Shown: positions 8,484 through 16,219, counted from the first letter of the stretch. The stretch is DNA of 18,739 nt from Cryomorphaceae bacterium (GCA_003564735.1 PXEK01000255.1:1-18739), one strand, 5' to 3'. Made by a program: numbers and translations. The notes: generated from the letters alone by a model not told the origin.

Positions 8484-8505
8484 TTTTTGGGGTTCTGACC
8501 AAAAA
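8484..8505. terminator. Possible bidirectional terminator between convergent genes
   Basis: An inverted repeat TTTTTGG (8484-8490) and CCAAAAA (8499-8505) with an 8-nt loop lies between the convergent genes ending at 8426 (+) and 8520 (-). T-runs in one arm on each strand could serve as the U-tract in both directions. Only two GC pairs close the stem, so this is a weak call made mainly from position. Confidence 0.35.
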
Positions 8506-8519
8506 GGCAGCGTATTATC

Positions 8520-8897
8520 TCATTTTCTATTTTTCCGGGGTTTAAACACAGAGCTGTCTGAAGGCTCAGTTTTTTTTTCTATAACTTGTGAAAAGTGTCG
8601 ATTAAACGTGTTCCTGCTAATTTCGTAAGCTCCGTCATGGTTCACGATAATTACGAACCTTTTTTTCTTCTTGAATTTATAATTATAACTTTCCCCAACT
8701 CTAAAAGTATCAAAAGGCAACATGCAATATGCTTTGGGATATTTGGGAAAAAATATTGACGCTACAAAAATAATGAACGGTGTGAACACAATATTGAGGG
8801 CCAGCATAGGCCAAAAGCCGACGGCATAAGTTTTTCGCAACATCATTGTTGAGAGCAAACAAAGAAATATATACGTAAAAGGTATAAGTAAAAACAT
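8520..8897 (-). CDS. Small membrane protein of unknown function
   Basis: A 125-residue protein. Two hydrophobic helices lie at about residues 1-17 and 27-48, separated by a short basic turn (LRKTYAVGF). A soluble, strongly basic C-terminal part follows, with a KFKKKKRF patch near residues 74-81 and a final Lys/Arg-rich tail. I do not recognise the family. It is transcribed opposite to its neighbours, convergent with the beta-barrel gene and divergent from ruvB. A weak TAnnTTTG-like match (one mismatch) occurs about 25 nt upstream of the ATG on the minus strand, at 8922-8929. Membrane composition and the lack of a better overlapping frame favour a real gene; the function is unknown. Confidence 0.65.
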   Translation of the reverse strand: MFLLIPFTYIFLCLLSTMMLRKTYAVGFWPMLALNIVFTPFIIFVASIFFPKYPKAYCMLPFDTFRVGESYNYKFKKKKRFVIIVNHDGAYEISRNTFNRHFSQVIEKKTEPSDSSVFKPRKNRK

Positions 8898-8979
8898 GCA
8901 AATGTGGAGTTACTGAATTCTCAAATACATAAAGTACCTTCCTTTACTTAGATAACTCTTTTTATAACTCCGTTATTCG

Positions 8980-8987
8980 TACTTTTG
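8980..8987 (+). promoter_or_regulatory. Bacteroidota-type -7 promoter box for ruvB
   Basis: TACTTTTG matches the TAnnTTTG -7 consensus of Bacteroidota sigma factors. It ends only 6 nt before the ruvB ATG at 8994, so transcription would start at or next to the start codon and give a leaderless or nearly leaderless mRNA. The -33 box is not clear. Confidence 0.6.
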
Positions 8988-8993
8988 TTCGTG

Positions 8994-10019
8994 ATGAATG
9001 AAAGTTTAAATCCCGATCAAGAGCATTTATCTCAATCAGATAAAGAACTGGAAAAAGTTCTAAGGCCCAAGACGTTTTCAGATTTTAGTGGTCAGAGCCA
9101 AGTAACCGACAACCTAAAAATATTTGTTCAAGCCGCCTTGAGGCGCGGTGAGGCTTTAGATCATGTTCTTTTGCACGGCCCTCCCGGGCTGGGTAAAACA
9201 ACCTTGGCCAATATTATAGCGAATGAGTTAAGTGTGGGCTTTAAAGTAACGTCCGGTCCTGTTCTAGATAAACCCGGAGATTTGGCGGGACTATTAACTA
9301 ATTTAGAGGAGAAGGATGTTTTATTCATTGATGAAATTCATCGCTTGAGTCCGGTTGTTGAGGAGTTTTTGTACTCTGCAATGGAGGACTATGTAATCGA
9401 TATTATGATTGATACAGGGCCAAATGCACGCTCGGTTCAAATTGACCTCAATCCGTTTACCCTAGTTGGCGCTACAACGCGTTCGGGATTGCTGACTAGT
9501 CCATTGAGAGCTCGGTTCGGTATTAATTCCAGGTTGAGCTACTACAATGCTGATTTATTGGCAACGATAGTAAAACGCTCCTCTCAAATATTGAATATTG
9601 AAATCGAGAATAAGGCGGCCTACGAAATTGCGGGACGTAGTAGGGGTACGCCCAGAATCGCCAATGCGTTATTGCGAAGGGTGCGAGATTTTGCCGAAAT
9701 AAAGGGTTCGGGCAAAATAGATTTGAAAATTACGCATATCGCACTTGAGGCACTTAATGTAGATAAATACGGGTTAGATGAAATGGATAACCGAATTTTA
9801 AGTGCGATTATTGATAAGTTTCAGGGAGGACCTGTGGGCATCACCACAATTGCTACCGCAGTTGGGGAAAACGCGGGAACCATTGAAGAGGTGTATGAAC
9901 CTTTCCTTATTCAAGAGGGCTTTCTAACTCGAACTCCCAGGGGACGGGAGGCCACGCCTTTGGCTTTTGAGCATTTGGGAAGGACACCCAAAAAAGGTAA
10001 TCAGGGATCCCTGTTTTAA
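8994..10019 (+). CDS. ruvB: Holliday junction branch migration helicase RuvB
   Basis: A 341-residue AAA+ ATPase, close to the usual length. With RuvA it drives branch migration of Holliday junctions in recombination and repair. Walker A is GPPGLGKTT at residues 62-70, with Lys68. Walker B is IDEIHRL with Asp113/Glu114. The RuvB-specific [18 protein letters not shown] segment contains sensor 1 and the arginine finger. A C-terminal winged-helix domain ends with [16 protein letters not shown]. An in-frame TTG at 8985 lies inside the -7 promoter box, so the ATG at 8994 is the better start. It stands alone, with unrelated genes on either side; ruvA is not in the window, which is common outside Proteobacteria. 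Confidence 0.97.
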   Translation: MNESLNPDQEHLSQSDKELEKVLRPKTFSDFSGQSQVTDNLKIFVQAALRRGEALDHVLLHGPPGLGKTTLANIIANELSVGFKVTSGPVLDKPGDLAGLLTNLEEKDVLFIDEIHRLSPVVEEFLYSAMEDYVIDIMIDTGPNARSVQIDLNPFTLVGATTRSGLLTSPLRARFGINSRLSYYNADLLATIVKRSSQILNIEIENKAAYEIAGRSRGTPRIANALLRRVRDFAEIKGSGKIDLKITHIALEALNVDKYGLDEMDNRILSAIIDKFQGGPVGITTIATAVGENAGTIEEVYEPFLIQEGFLTRTPRGREATPLAFEHLGRTPKKGNQGSLF

Positions 10020-10026
10020 CGAAGGA

Positions 10027-10059
10027 ATAACGAGGAGTTATCAAATACTTGATAAGTAT
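10027..10059. terminator. Weak hairpins after ruvB, possible terminator
   Basis: Three overlapping inverted repeats follow the ruvB stop: ATAAC/GTTAT (10027-10031 and 10037-10041), TTATCAA/TTGATAA (10038-10044 and 10049-10055) and ATACTT/AAGTAT (10045-10050 and 10054-10059). They cannot all form together. There is no clear T-tract, so a termination role rests on position between convergent genes. Confidence 0.25.
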
Positions 10060-10108
10060 GAAAATGAAAAAGCGTTATGGCTAAAAGAAAATATAATGGA
10101 GATAAAAC

Positions 10109-10543
10109 TTAATCGCAACTGAATAGGACTACGGTTTGTCGACTTACTTGGCTCTCAATTATTGATATGTAAGTTTCCCCGCAAATCGAATCACGTGTGA
10201 TGATTTGGTTCGTGTCCGGTAATGTGCCTTCAACCGTAGTATCAATAACGATTTTGTGTGCGCGCACTCTCAATACCTTGGGTAATTGGAACTCTCGTCT
10301 AAAAATTCCTTGCTCATCCGTTAGCCCGGTGAACTCAACATCGCAGGGTTGATTTATGCTGCTCTCACAATCTAACCTTACCGTGCTTCCTGCAACTCTT
10401 TCACCATCAGCATTTAGCGTCATGATTTCGCCAACTGTTGCATCTTCATCAATGTCGTCATCATCACTGCTGCAAGCAATGAATAAGCTCATAAAAACAA
10501 AATAGAGCGTAAATGTGAGGAAAGTCTTCTTTGTTCTAATCAT
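10109..10543 (-). CDS. Small surface-type lipoprotein with a beta-sandwich-like domain
   Basis: A 144-residue lipoprotein. Residues 1-23 are a signal peptide and Cys24 in LFIAC is the lipidation site. The SSDDDD stretch right after it resembles the acidic lipoprotein export signal that sends Bacteroidota lipoproteins to the cell surface. The rest is mostly beta-strand-like, with a GLTDEQGIFRREF turn and a following LRVRA strand that recall transthyretin- or carboxypeptidase-regulatory-like sandwich domains (inference). Three further Cys residues before the C-terminal one may form disulfides. I chose the ATG at 10543 over the upstream one at 10639, because it opens the signal peptide directly and follows a -7 box. 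It diverges from the isomerase gene with 34 nt between starts. Function unknown. Confidence 0.75.
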   Translation of the reverse strand: MIRTKKTFLTFTLYFVFMSLFIACSSDDDDIDEDATVGEIMTLNADGERVAGSTVRLDCESSINQPCDVEFTGLTDEQGIFRREFQLPKVLRVRAHKIVIDTTVEGTLPDTNQIITRDSICGETYISIIESQVSRQTVVLFSCD

Positions 10544-10563
10544 TTTAGCGACTTTTGAATTTT

Positions 10564-10571
10564 CAAATGTA
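10564..10571 (-). promoter_or_regulatory. Bacteroidota-type -7 promoter box for the small lipoprotein gene
   Basis: On the minus strand TACATTTG matches the TAnnTTTG consensus. It ends 20 nt upstream of the ATG at 10543, a normal short leader. It overlaps the region just upstream of the divergent isomerase ATG at 10578, so the two promoters must share or face each other in a 34-nt gap. It supports the short form of the lipoprotein gene. Confidence 0.55.
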
Positions 10572-10577
10572 AAGCAA

Positions 10578-11408
10578 ATGAAATTACCGGTAAACATTTT
10601 TATAACCGCAATTTTAATTCTTTTTCTCGGTTTGGTCACAAACGGGCAAGAAAATCGGGAAAAAGTTTTAATAAAAACCCCAAAAGGAGATATTGTTGTT
10701 GCACTTTATGACGAAACGCCAAAACACACTCAAAATTTTATTGAGTTGGCTAAATCGGGATATTATGACAGTTTGTTGTTTCATCGCGTGATTAGCGGTT
10801 TTATGATTCAAGGAGGCGATCCTGCTTCAAAAAACGCTAAACCCGGCCAAGTCTTGGGTAATTCAAATCCAAACTATACCATCCCGCCCGAGTTTGTGGA
10901 TACACTTATTCATAAAAGAGGAGCCTTGGCCGCAGCGCGCAAAGGAGATAATATTAATCCCAAAAAAGAAAGCTCGGGATCACAGTTTTATTTCGTACAA
11001 GGTCAAAAATTTGAGGCCGATAATTTGAGGAAAATGGATGAACAGCGCATCAATCAAATGTACAGTAATGAAATCACCCGGTTTTTGAGAAATCCCGAGA
11101 ATGATTCTCTTTTGCAGCACTATAAGCGCTTAACGGAAGCTAAAAACTACGATGAAGCAAGAGACTTTTGGGAGGCTTTAAAGCCTAAGGTTGCTGAAAA
11201 GGTTGAGCCTTTCAGACTTTCTAACGAGCAAATCGAGGTTTATGCGCACGAGGGAGGTGCACCACATTTAGATGGCGGCTACACCGTTTTTGGGGAAATC
11301 ATTTCGGGCTTCGAGGTACTTGACGAAATAGCCGGTATGTCAACCGATAGTAACGACAGACCGGAAGAGGATATTTGGATGATTGTTGAATACATCGGTA
11401 GAAATTAA
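10578..11408 (+). CDS. Secreted cyclophilin-type peptidylprolyl cis-trans isomerase with a large insertion
   Basis: A 276-residue protein with a signal peptide (about residues 1-23, hydrophobic core FITAILILFLGLV). It would catalyse Pro cis-trans isomerisation and assist protein folding in the periplasm. Cyclophilin motifs are clear: FHRVISGFMIQGGDP with the catalytic Arg70 and Gln78, SSGSQFYFV at 132-140, and HLDGGYTVFGEI at 230-241. Between the last two motifs lie about 90 residues, much longer than in a minimal bacterial cyclophilin. They are rich in charged, helix-forming residues (for example the IDMEQRINQ-like helix around 153-165). An upstream in-frame ATG at 10515 would add 21 residues overlapping the lipoprotein start; the ATG at 10578 is preferred because the signal peptide begins there. 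Confidence 0.9.
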   Translation: MKLPVNIFITAILILFLGLVTNGQENREKVLIKTPKGDIVVALYDETPKHTQNFIELAKSGYYDSLLFHRVISGFMIQGGDPASKNAKPGQVLGNSNPNYTIPPEFVDTLIHKRGALAAARKGDNINPKKESSGSQFYFVQGQKFEADNLRKMDEQRINQMYSNEITRFLRNPENDSLLQHYKRLTEAKNYDEARDFWEALKPKVAEKVEPFRLSNEQIEVYAHEGGAPHLDGGYTVFGEIISGFEVLDEIAGMSTDSNDRPEEDIWMIVEYIGRN

Positions 11409-11411
11409 AAT

Positions 11412-11431
11412 ACAAAGCACGGTGTCTTTTG
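11412..11431 (+). terminator. Possible weak terminator after the isomerase gene
   Basis: An imperfect hairpin (AAAGCA pairing with TGTCTTT with one bulge) and a short TTTT run lie just after the isomerase stop at 11408. It is short and imperfect, so transcription into the GH3 gene 50 nt downstream remains possible. Confidence 0.3.
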
Positions 11432-11457
11432 TAAAAATGCCGTAAATAAATTGGTAA

Positions 11458-12981
11458 ATGGAATTTAAGAACTCGATTATTTCATGGCTCATGAAAAAGC
11501 GCTATCATCAAATAGAGCTTTTTATAAAGTATCCGCATGAGGTTCAGGCAGAATGGTTTGACTCTTTAGTTGAAAAGGGTACGCTTACGGAGTGGGGAAA
11601 AGAACACGACTACTCAAAAATTAAAACATCGGAGGATTTCAAAAAAGCAGTTCCCATTCAAAGCTATGAAACGTTGCATTCCAGAATAGAGGAGATAATG
11701 GAGGGGAAGCCCGATGTTTTATGGCCGGGAACCGTAAAATGGTTTGCAAAGTCAAGTGGAACTACCGCAGATAAAAGTAAGTTTATACCCGTAACCAAAG
11801 AGTCTCTTGAAGATTGTCACTACAAGGGGGGGAAAGATCTCATTTCTCTTTATTATAATGCCCGGCCGCAATCCAAACTGTTTACAGGGAAGGGGCTCGT
11901 TTTGGGCGGTAGCAGTAGTGTAAACAAACTGAATGATAATTCTTACTATGGTGATTTGTCGGCTGTGATTATCAGGAACCTTCCCTTTTGGGCTGAGCAT
12001 CAAAGAACGCCTTCCATTGACGTAGCTTTGATGGAGGAGTGGGAAGAAAAAATCCAAAAAATGGTGGAGGTTACCTCAGAGCAAGATATCACCAGTATCA
12101 CGGGGGTACCCTCCTGGACACTCGTCTTACTTAAAAGAGTACTTGAGTACACGGGTAAAGAACATATTTCAAAAGTCTGGCCAAACTTAGAGCTTTTTGC
12201 TCACGGTGGGGTAAGTTTCGAACCCTATAAAAATAACTTTGAAGAGTTATTTGAAGGCTTAAATATTTCTTACCTAGAAACCTATAATGCAAGTGAGGGT
12301 TTTTTTGGTATTCAAAACGTAATTGGCGGCGAGGATAACGGTCTTCTATTGATGTTAGATTACGGTATTTATTACGAGTTTATGCCCTTAGGTGAAATAG
12401 GAAGTGACCAACCGGAAACACTCTCACTGCATGAAGTAGAAACGGGAGAGCAATACGCACTCATAATATCCACTAATGGCGGTCTTTGGCGTTATGAAAT
12501 AGGTGACACTATCGAGTTTACTTCCCTGAATCCTTTTAAAGTAAGAGTTACCGGGCGTACAAAACACTTTATTAATGCATTTGGAGAAGAACTCATTATT
12601 GAAAATGCCGAAAAAGCACTTAAAATTGCCTGCGAAACAACCGGAGCACAAATTAAGGATTACACCGCAGCTCCCGTTTTTATGAGTAACAGTGAAACGG
12701 GCGGTCATGAATGGGCCATTGAGTTTGAGAAACTACCTGAAAATCGAGAGAATTTCACACGAATATTAGATGATGAATTGAAAGCTTGCAATACAGATTA
12801 TGAGGCCAAGAGGTATAAAAACTTTGTGCTCATGCTACCAAAAATTCACTTTTTACCTTCCGGTACGTTTTATGAATGGATGAAAAAAAGAGGTAAGTTA
12901 GGGGGGCAAAATAAGGTGCCCAGACTGTCGAACAATAGAAAATATTTAGAAGATGTACTTAGTGAGGTTTCCGTTCAATAA
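11458..12981 (+). CDS. GH3-family acyl-adenylating enzyme
   Basis: A 507-residue protein of the GH3 family in the ANL-like adenylate-forming group. Plant GH3 enzymes join acyl acids such as jasmonate or auxin to amino acids through an acyl-AMP; the bacterial substrate is unknown. The three ATP/AMP motifs are visible: SSGTTADKSKFIPVT at 99-113, TYNASEGFFGIQ near 275-286, and YEIGD at 346-350 followed by VRVTGRTKHFINAFGEEL at 362-379. The C-terminal domain follows with conserved-looking LPSGTFYEWMKKRGKLGGQNKVPRL, the segment that carries the lysine of the cap domain. No signal peptide, so cytoplasmic. The last 29 nt overlap the next gene, suggesting coupling. Confidence 0.9.
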   Translation: MEFKNSIISWLMKKRYHQIELFIKYPHEVQAEWFDSLVEKGTLTEWGKEHDYSKIKTSEDFKKAVPIQSYETLHSRIEEIMEGKPDVLWPGTVKWFAKSSGTTADKSKFIPVTKESLEDCHYKGGKDLISLYYNARPQSKLFTGKGLVLGGSSSVNKLNDNSYYGDLSAVIIRNLPFWAEHQRTPSIDVALMEEWEEKIQKMVEVTSEQDITSITGVPSWTLVLLKRVLEYTGKEHISKVWPNLELFAHGGVSFEPYKNNFEELFEGLNISYLETYNASEGFFGIQNVIGGEDNGLLLMLDYGIYYEFMPLGEIGSDQPETLSLHEVETGEQYALIISTNGGLWRYEIGDTIEFTSLNPFKVRVTGRTKHFINAFGEELIIENAEKALKIACETTGAQIKDYTAAPVFMSNSETGGHEWAIEFEKLPENRENFTRILDDELKACNTDYEAKRYKNFVLMLPKIHFLPSGTFYEWMKKRGKLGGQNKVPRLSNNRKYLEDVLSEVSVQ

Positions 12982-13777
12982 GCGATTTTATTCCTTAATT
13001 ACCTTAATATTATTTTCTTTATTGGCGAATGCTCAACAAGAGACATTTACCAAGTTAAAGACTATCCCGGTTAAGGCGAACGGGGTAGAAGTAGATAAGT
13101 TGGGCAACGTTTATCTTTTTCACAACGAAAAAATTGAAAAACTCAACGCGTTGGGAGAAGTAATAAAAACCGAAAGCTTCAAGAAATACGGGCGTATAAG
13201 CTCTATGGATGTAAGTAACCCCTTGAAAATTATGGTGTTTTTCGATGAGCTGCTACAAATAGTATTTGTGGATAATGAATTGGGAGTTAGGGGCAACAAC
13301 ATTGAATTGGATTTTATCGGGTATCCGCAAACCGTGGCGGCTTGTCTCTCGTATGATAACGGTATTTGGCTATTTGATAAAAGCACCTTCAAACTCACCC
13401 GACTCAACGAAAACCTTAGAGAAACCAACTCAACGTCAAACCTGATGCAGATTATAGGTTCGGATATTAACCCTGTGAAGTTATTTGAATCGAACCGAAG
13501 GCTTTATCTTACTGATCCCGATGAAGGGGTTTTCATTTTTGATTTCTTTGGTACGTATTATCGTAAGGTTCCCATAAAGGGGGTGTTATCTATAGATTAC
13601 TTTGGGGATAGAGTTTATTTTCAGACAGATAGTAAGCTGTTTGTTTTTGATGAGAAAACGAGTGATATGAGCGAGCTGGATTTACCTACGAAAAACAGTA
13701 AGTATTTAGCGGTGCACAGAAATAAAATTTACTTGCTGTCAGAAAATAATCTGCACATATTTAATGTAAATTTGTAG
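12953..13777 (+). CDS. Secreted beta-propeller-like protein of unknown function
   Basis: A 274-residue protein with a signal peptide (KRFYSLITLILFSLLANA, cleavage likely before QQ). The body has repeating beta-strand blocks such as VEVDKLGNVYLFHNEKIEKLN, GIWLFDKSTFKLTRLNENL, RLYLTDPDEGVFIFDFFG and RVYFQTDSKLFVFDEKTSD. The pattern GxxxLxxNxxxVYLFxxxKIxKxN is like NHL/YVTN-type propeller blades (inference from pattern). I know no specific function. ATG 12953 overlaps the GH3 gene by 29 nt in another frame; GTG 12962 would be an alternative with little change. The overlap makes co-expression with the GH3 enzyme likely. Confidence 0.8.
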   Translation: MYLVRFPFNKRFYSLITLILFSLLANAQQETFTKLKTIPVKANGVEVDKLGNVYLFHNEKIEKLNALGEVIKTESFKKYGRISSMDVSNPLKIMVFFDELLQIVFVDNELGVRGNNIELDFIGYPQTVAACLSYDNGIWLFDKSTFKLTRLNENLRETNSTSNLMQIIGSDINPVKLFESNRRLYLTDPDEGVFIFDFFGTYYRKVPIKGVLSIDYFGDRVYFQTDSKLFVFDEKTSDMSELDLPTKNSKYLAVHRNKIYLLSENNLHIFNVNL

Positions 13778-13941
13778 AGTCATTTAATTGATGCTTCTAC
13801 AATGAATGGGTATAGTCGAATTCAAAATTGTCGGGAGAGGGCTTGAAAAACTTCTTTTGGAATACTCTCTAATATTAACGGCTTACTTGGTATTTATTTA
13901 GGTGAAGCATCAAGCGGATTGTAATTTGAAAATAAAATTTT
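13778..13941 (+). other. Intergenic region with long-spaced inverted repeat and a possible promoter at its edge
   Basis: No gene is seen in these 164 nt. TTGATGCTTC (13788-13797) and GAAGCATCAA (13904-13913) form a perfect 10-bp inverted repeat that would bring the ends of a 126-nt segment together in RNA. A TAAATTTG -7-like box (13767-13774), overlapping the end of the upstream gene, would place a transcript start just before the first arm. It could be the leader of the downstream kinase mRNA or chance; there is no recognisable riboswitch. Confidence 0.3.
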
Positions 13942-14568
13942 ATGCACATAGCAATAGCAGGAAATATTGGTTCAGGGAAAACAACACTAACAAAGCTTTT
14001 GTCAAAGCACTACGGTTGGGAGCCGCATTTTGAAGATGTAGAGGAAAACCCTTACTTGAATGACTTTTACAACGATATGCAAAGGTGGTCGTTCAATTTG
14101 CAAGTGTATTTCTTAAATAGTAGGTTCAATCAAATTTTGGAGATAAGAAAATCCGGGAAAACCATTATTCAAGACCGAACCATTTACGAAGACGCGTACA
14201 TCTTTGCGCCAAACCTGCACGCCATGAACTTGATGACCACCCGTGACTTTGAAAATTACTTTTCTCTTTTCAGTTTGATAAATTCCTTTATTCAACCTCC
14301 CGATTTACTTATTTACTTGAAAGCCTCAGTTCCTACGTTGGTTAATCAAATTCAACAAAGAGGTCGCGATTACGAAGAAGCCATACGAATAGATTATTTA
14401 AAAAGACTTAATGAACGATACGAGTCATTCATTAATTCTTATGAAGGTAAAGCATTAATTATTGATGTTGATGACAATAACTTTAAGGAAGATCAAAGCG
14501 ACTTGGGCTTGATTATCCATAAAATTGATACTGAGTTACACGGGCTTTTCGGCTCGGAAGATGAGTGA
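13942..14568 (+). CDS. Deoxynucleoside kinase (dGK/dAK/dCK family)
   Basis: A 208-residue member of the deoxynucleoside kinase family, which phosphorylates salvaged deoxyribonucleosides with ATP to 5'-monophosphates. The P-loop is GNIGSGKTT at residues 7-15 with Lys13. The FEDVEENPYL segment holds the Glu that contacts the sugar. The DRT motif at 78-80 in QDRTIYED marks the catalytic region, and a LID-like RGRDYEEAI segment lies near 141-149. Length fits the bacterial deoxyadenosine/deoxyguanosine kinases. The exact nucleoside cannot be told from sequence alone. It follows the propeller gene after 164 nt and is convergent with glyS. Confidence 0.88.
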   Translation: MHIAIAGNIGSGKTTLTKLLSKHYGWEPHFEDVEENPYLNDFYNDMQRWSFNLQVYFLNSRFNQILEIRKSGKTIIQDRTIYEDAYIFAPNLHAMNLMTTRDFENYFSLFSLINSFIQPPDLLIYLKASVPTLVNQIQQRGRDYEEAIRIDYLKRLNERYESFINSYEGKALIIDVDDNNFKEDQSDLGLIIHKIDTELHGLFGSEDE

Positions 14569-14640
14569 TTTAAAATCAAAAACCGAATACCGTTCGTGTA
14601 TCTCTTAACCGGAAGTGAATAAAGGTTACGTGAATTATGA

Positions 14641-16191
14641 TTAATCCGCAGATAAGCTTTTTAATACATGACTAACGCTCGTTTTTTCTTCCAGTAATTG
14701 AGGCAATTGCTGAATATTTACACGTTCCTGTTTCATGCTGTCGCGCTCCCGAATTGTTACACTGTTATCACTTAATGTATCATGGTCAATTGTGATGCAG
14801 TAAGGCGTGCCCACGGCATCTTGCCTGCGGTAACGCTTACCAATGGAATCTTTTTCGTCATATTTACACATCAATTCCGTTTGTAGCGAACTCATTATTT
14901 CTCTCGCTTTTTCGGGTAAGCCGTCTTTCTTGGTCAACGGCATCACCACCGCTTTAACCGGCGCTAAAAAATCAGGAATGCTCAGTAGAGTTCTTTCAGA
15001 GCCGTCCTTTTGCTTTTCTTCCTTATACGAGGAGCTCATCACAGCTAGGAATAGGCGATCCAAACCTATTGAAGTTTCTACCACATAAGGTGTGTAGCTT
15101 TCATTTTCTTCAGGGTCGAAGTATCTCAGCTTTTTACCTGACTCTTCCTCATGCCCCTTCAAATCAAAATCGGTTCGAGAGTGGATGCCTTCCAGCTCCT
15201 TAAAGCCCATCGGGAAGTCGTATTCAATATCACATGCGGCATTGGCGTAGTGAGCGAGTTTGATGTGGTCGTGAGTTCTGTATTTCTCTTTCCCTAAGGC
15301 GAGTAATTCGTGCCACTGTTGACGTTTTTTCTTCCAATATTCGTAGTGTTCAATTTCTGTTCCGGGTTTTACGAAATATTGCATTTCCATTTGCTCAAAT
15401 TCACGCATTCTAAAAATAAACTGGCGAGCAATAATTTCATTTCTAAATGCCTTTCCCGTTTGAGCAATCCCGAACGGAATTTTCATTCGGCCGGTTTTTT
15501 GAACGTTTGAAAAGTTTACGAAAATTCCCTGCGCAGTTTCAGGGCGCAGGTAAACTTTATTGGCGCCTTCACTTAGTGAGCCTAGTTCTGTAGAGAACAT
15601 CAGGTTAAACTGCCTCACATCGGTCCAGTTTTTTGAACCGGAAACGGGATCAGCAATGCCCAAATCTTCAATTAACTCCTTAACCCCTTTTAAATCCTCA
15701 TCATCTAAAAGGGTTTTCATTCGCTCTTGAATGCTCGAGATTTTTTCTTGATTTTTAAGAACGCGAGGGTTGGTGTTAAGGAACTGCTCCTCATCAAAAC
15801 TTTCACCAAATCGCTTGGCTGCTTTCTTGACCTCCTTTTGTATTTTACCTCTTATTTTCTCAATGTGGTCTTCAATGAGAACATCGGCACGATAGCGTTT
15901 TTTGGAGTCTTTATTATCAATTAGCGGATCATTAAACGCCTCGATGTGCCCGCTGGCCTTCCATGTGGAAGGATGCATAAAAATAGCCGCGTCAAGCCCC
16001 ACGATATTCTCATTCATTTGCACCATAGCTTTCCACCAGTACTCCCTAAGGTTGTTTTTGAGTTCTGCACCGTTAGGACCGTAATCGTAGGTGGCACTTA
16101 ATCCGTCATAAATTTCACTTGAGGGATAAATGAAACCGTACTCTTTACAGTGAGAAATTACTTTTTTGAGTAAATCGTCGGGCGTATTCAT
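14641..16191 (-). CDS. glyS: Glycyl-tRNA synthetase, single-chain homodimer type (GlyQS)
   Basis: A 516-residue class II aminoacyl-tRNA synthetase that charges tRNA-Gly with glycine. It is the single-chain alpha2 type, not the two-subunit alpha2beta2 type. The glycine-specific YLRPETAQGIFVNF lies near 214-227, motif 2 FRNE at 249-252 and the motif 3 GLDR at 376-379. The C-terminal anticodon-binding domain includes the KYRRQDAVGTPYCITIDHDTL-like segment (about 443-462, with its GTPYC). An insertion of charged residues around 93-170 falls in the usual variable region after motif 1. A -7 box lies 20 nt upstream of the ATG at 16191. It diverges from gcvP. Confidence 0.97.
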   Translation of the reverse strand: MNTPDDLLKKVISHCKEYGFIYPSSEIYDGLSATYDYGPNGAELKNNLREYWWKAMVQMNENIVGLDAAIFMHPSTWKASGHIEAFNDPLIDNKDSKKRYRADVLIEDHIEKIRGKIQKEVKKAAKRFGESFDEEQFLNTNPRVLKNQEKISSIQERMKTLLDDEDLKGVKELIEDLGIADPVSGSKNWTDVRQFNLMFSTELGSLSEGANKVYLRPETAQGIFVNFSNVQKTGRMKIPFGIAQTGKAFRNEIIARQFIFRMREFEQMEMQYFVKPGTEIEHYEYWKKKRQQWHELLALGKEKYRTHDHIKLAHYANAACDIEYDFPMGFKELEGIHSRTDFDLKGHEEESGKKLRYFDPEENESYTPYVVETSIGLDRLFLAVMSSSYKEEKQKDGSERTLLSIPDFLAPVKAVVMPLTKKDGLPEKAREIMSSLQTELMCKYDEKDSIGKRYRRQDAVGTPYCITIDHDTLSDNSVTIRERDSMKQERVNIQQLPQLLEEKTSVSHVLKSLSAD

Positions 16192-16211
16192 GGGCTTTTG
16201 TATTTGGGCTG

Positions 16212-16219
16212 CAAAGATA
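16212..16219 (-). promoter_or_regulatory. Bacteroidota-type -7 promoter box for glyS
   Basis: On the minus strand TATCTTTG matches TAnnTTTG exactly and ends 20 nt before the glyS ATG at 16191. The upstream -33 element is not clear. Confidence 0.6.

Noticed and set aside
10515..10577. Upstream start for the isomerase gene and likewise a longer lipoprotein (to 10639)
   Set aside because: These extended starts would make the two divergent genes overlap by about 125 nt and would put extra residues before clear signal peptides; the -7 box on the minus strand supports the short lipoprotein form.
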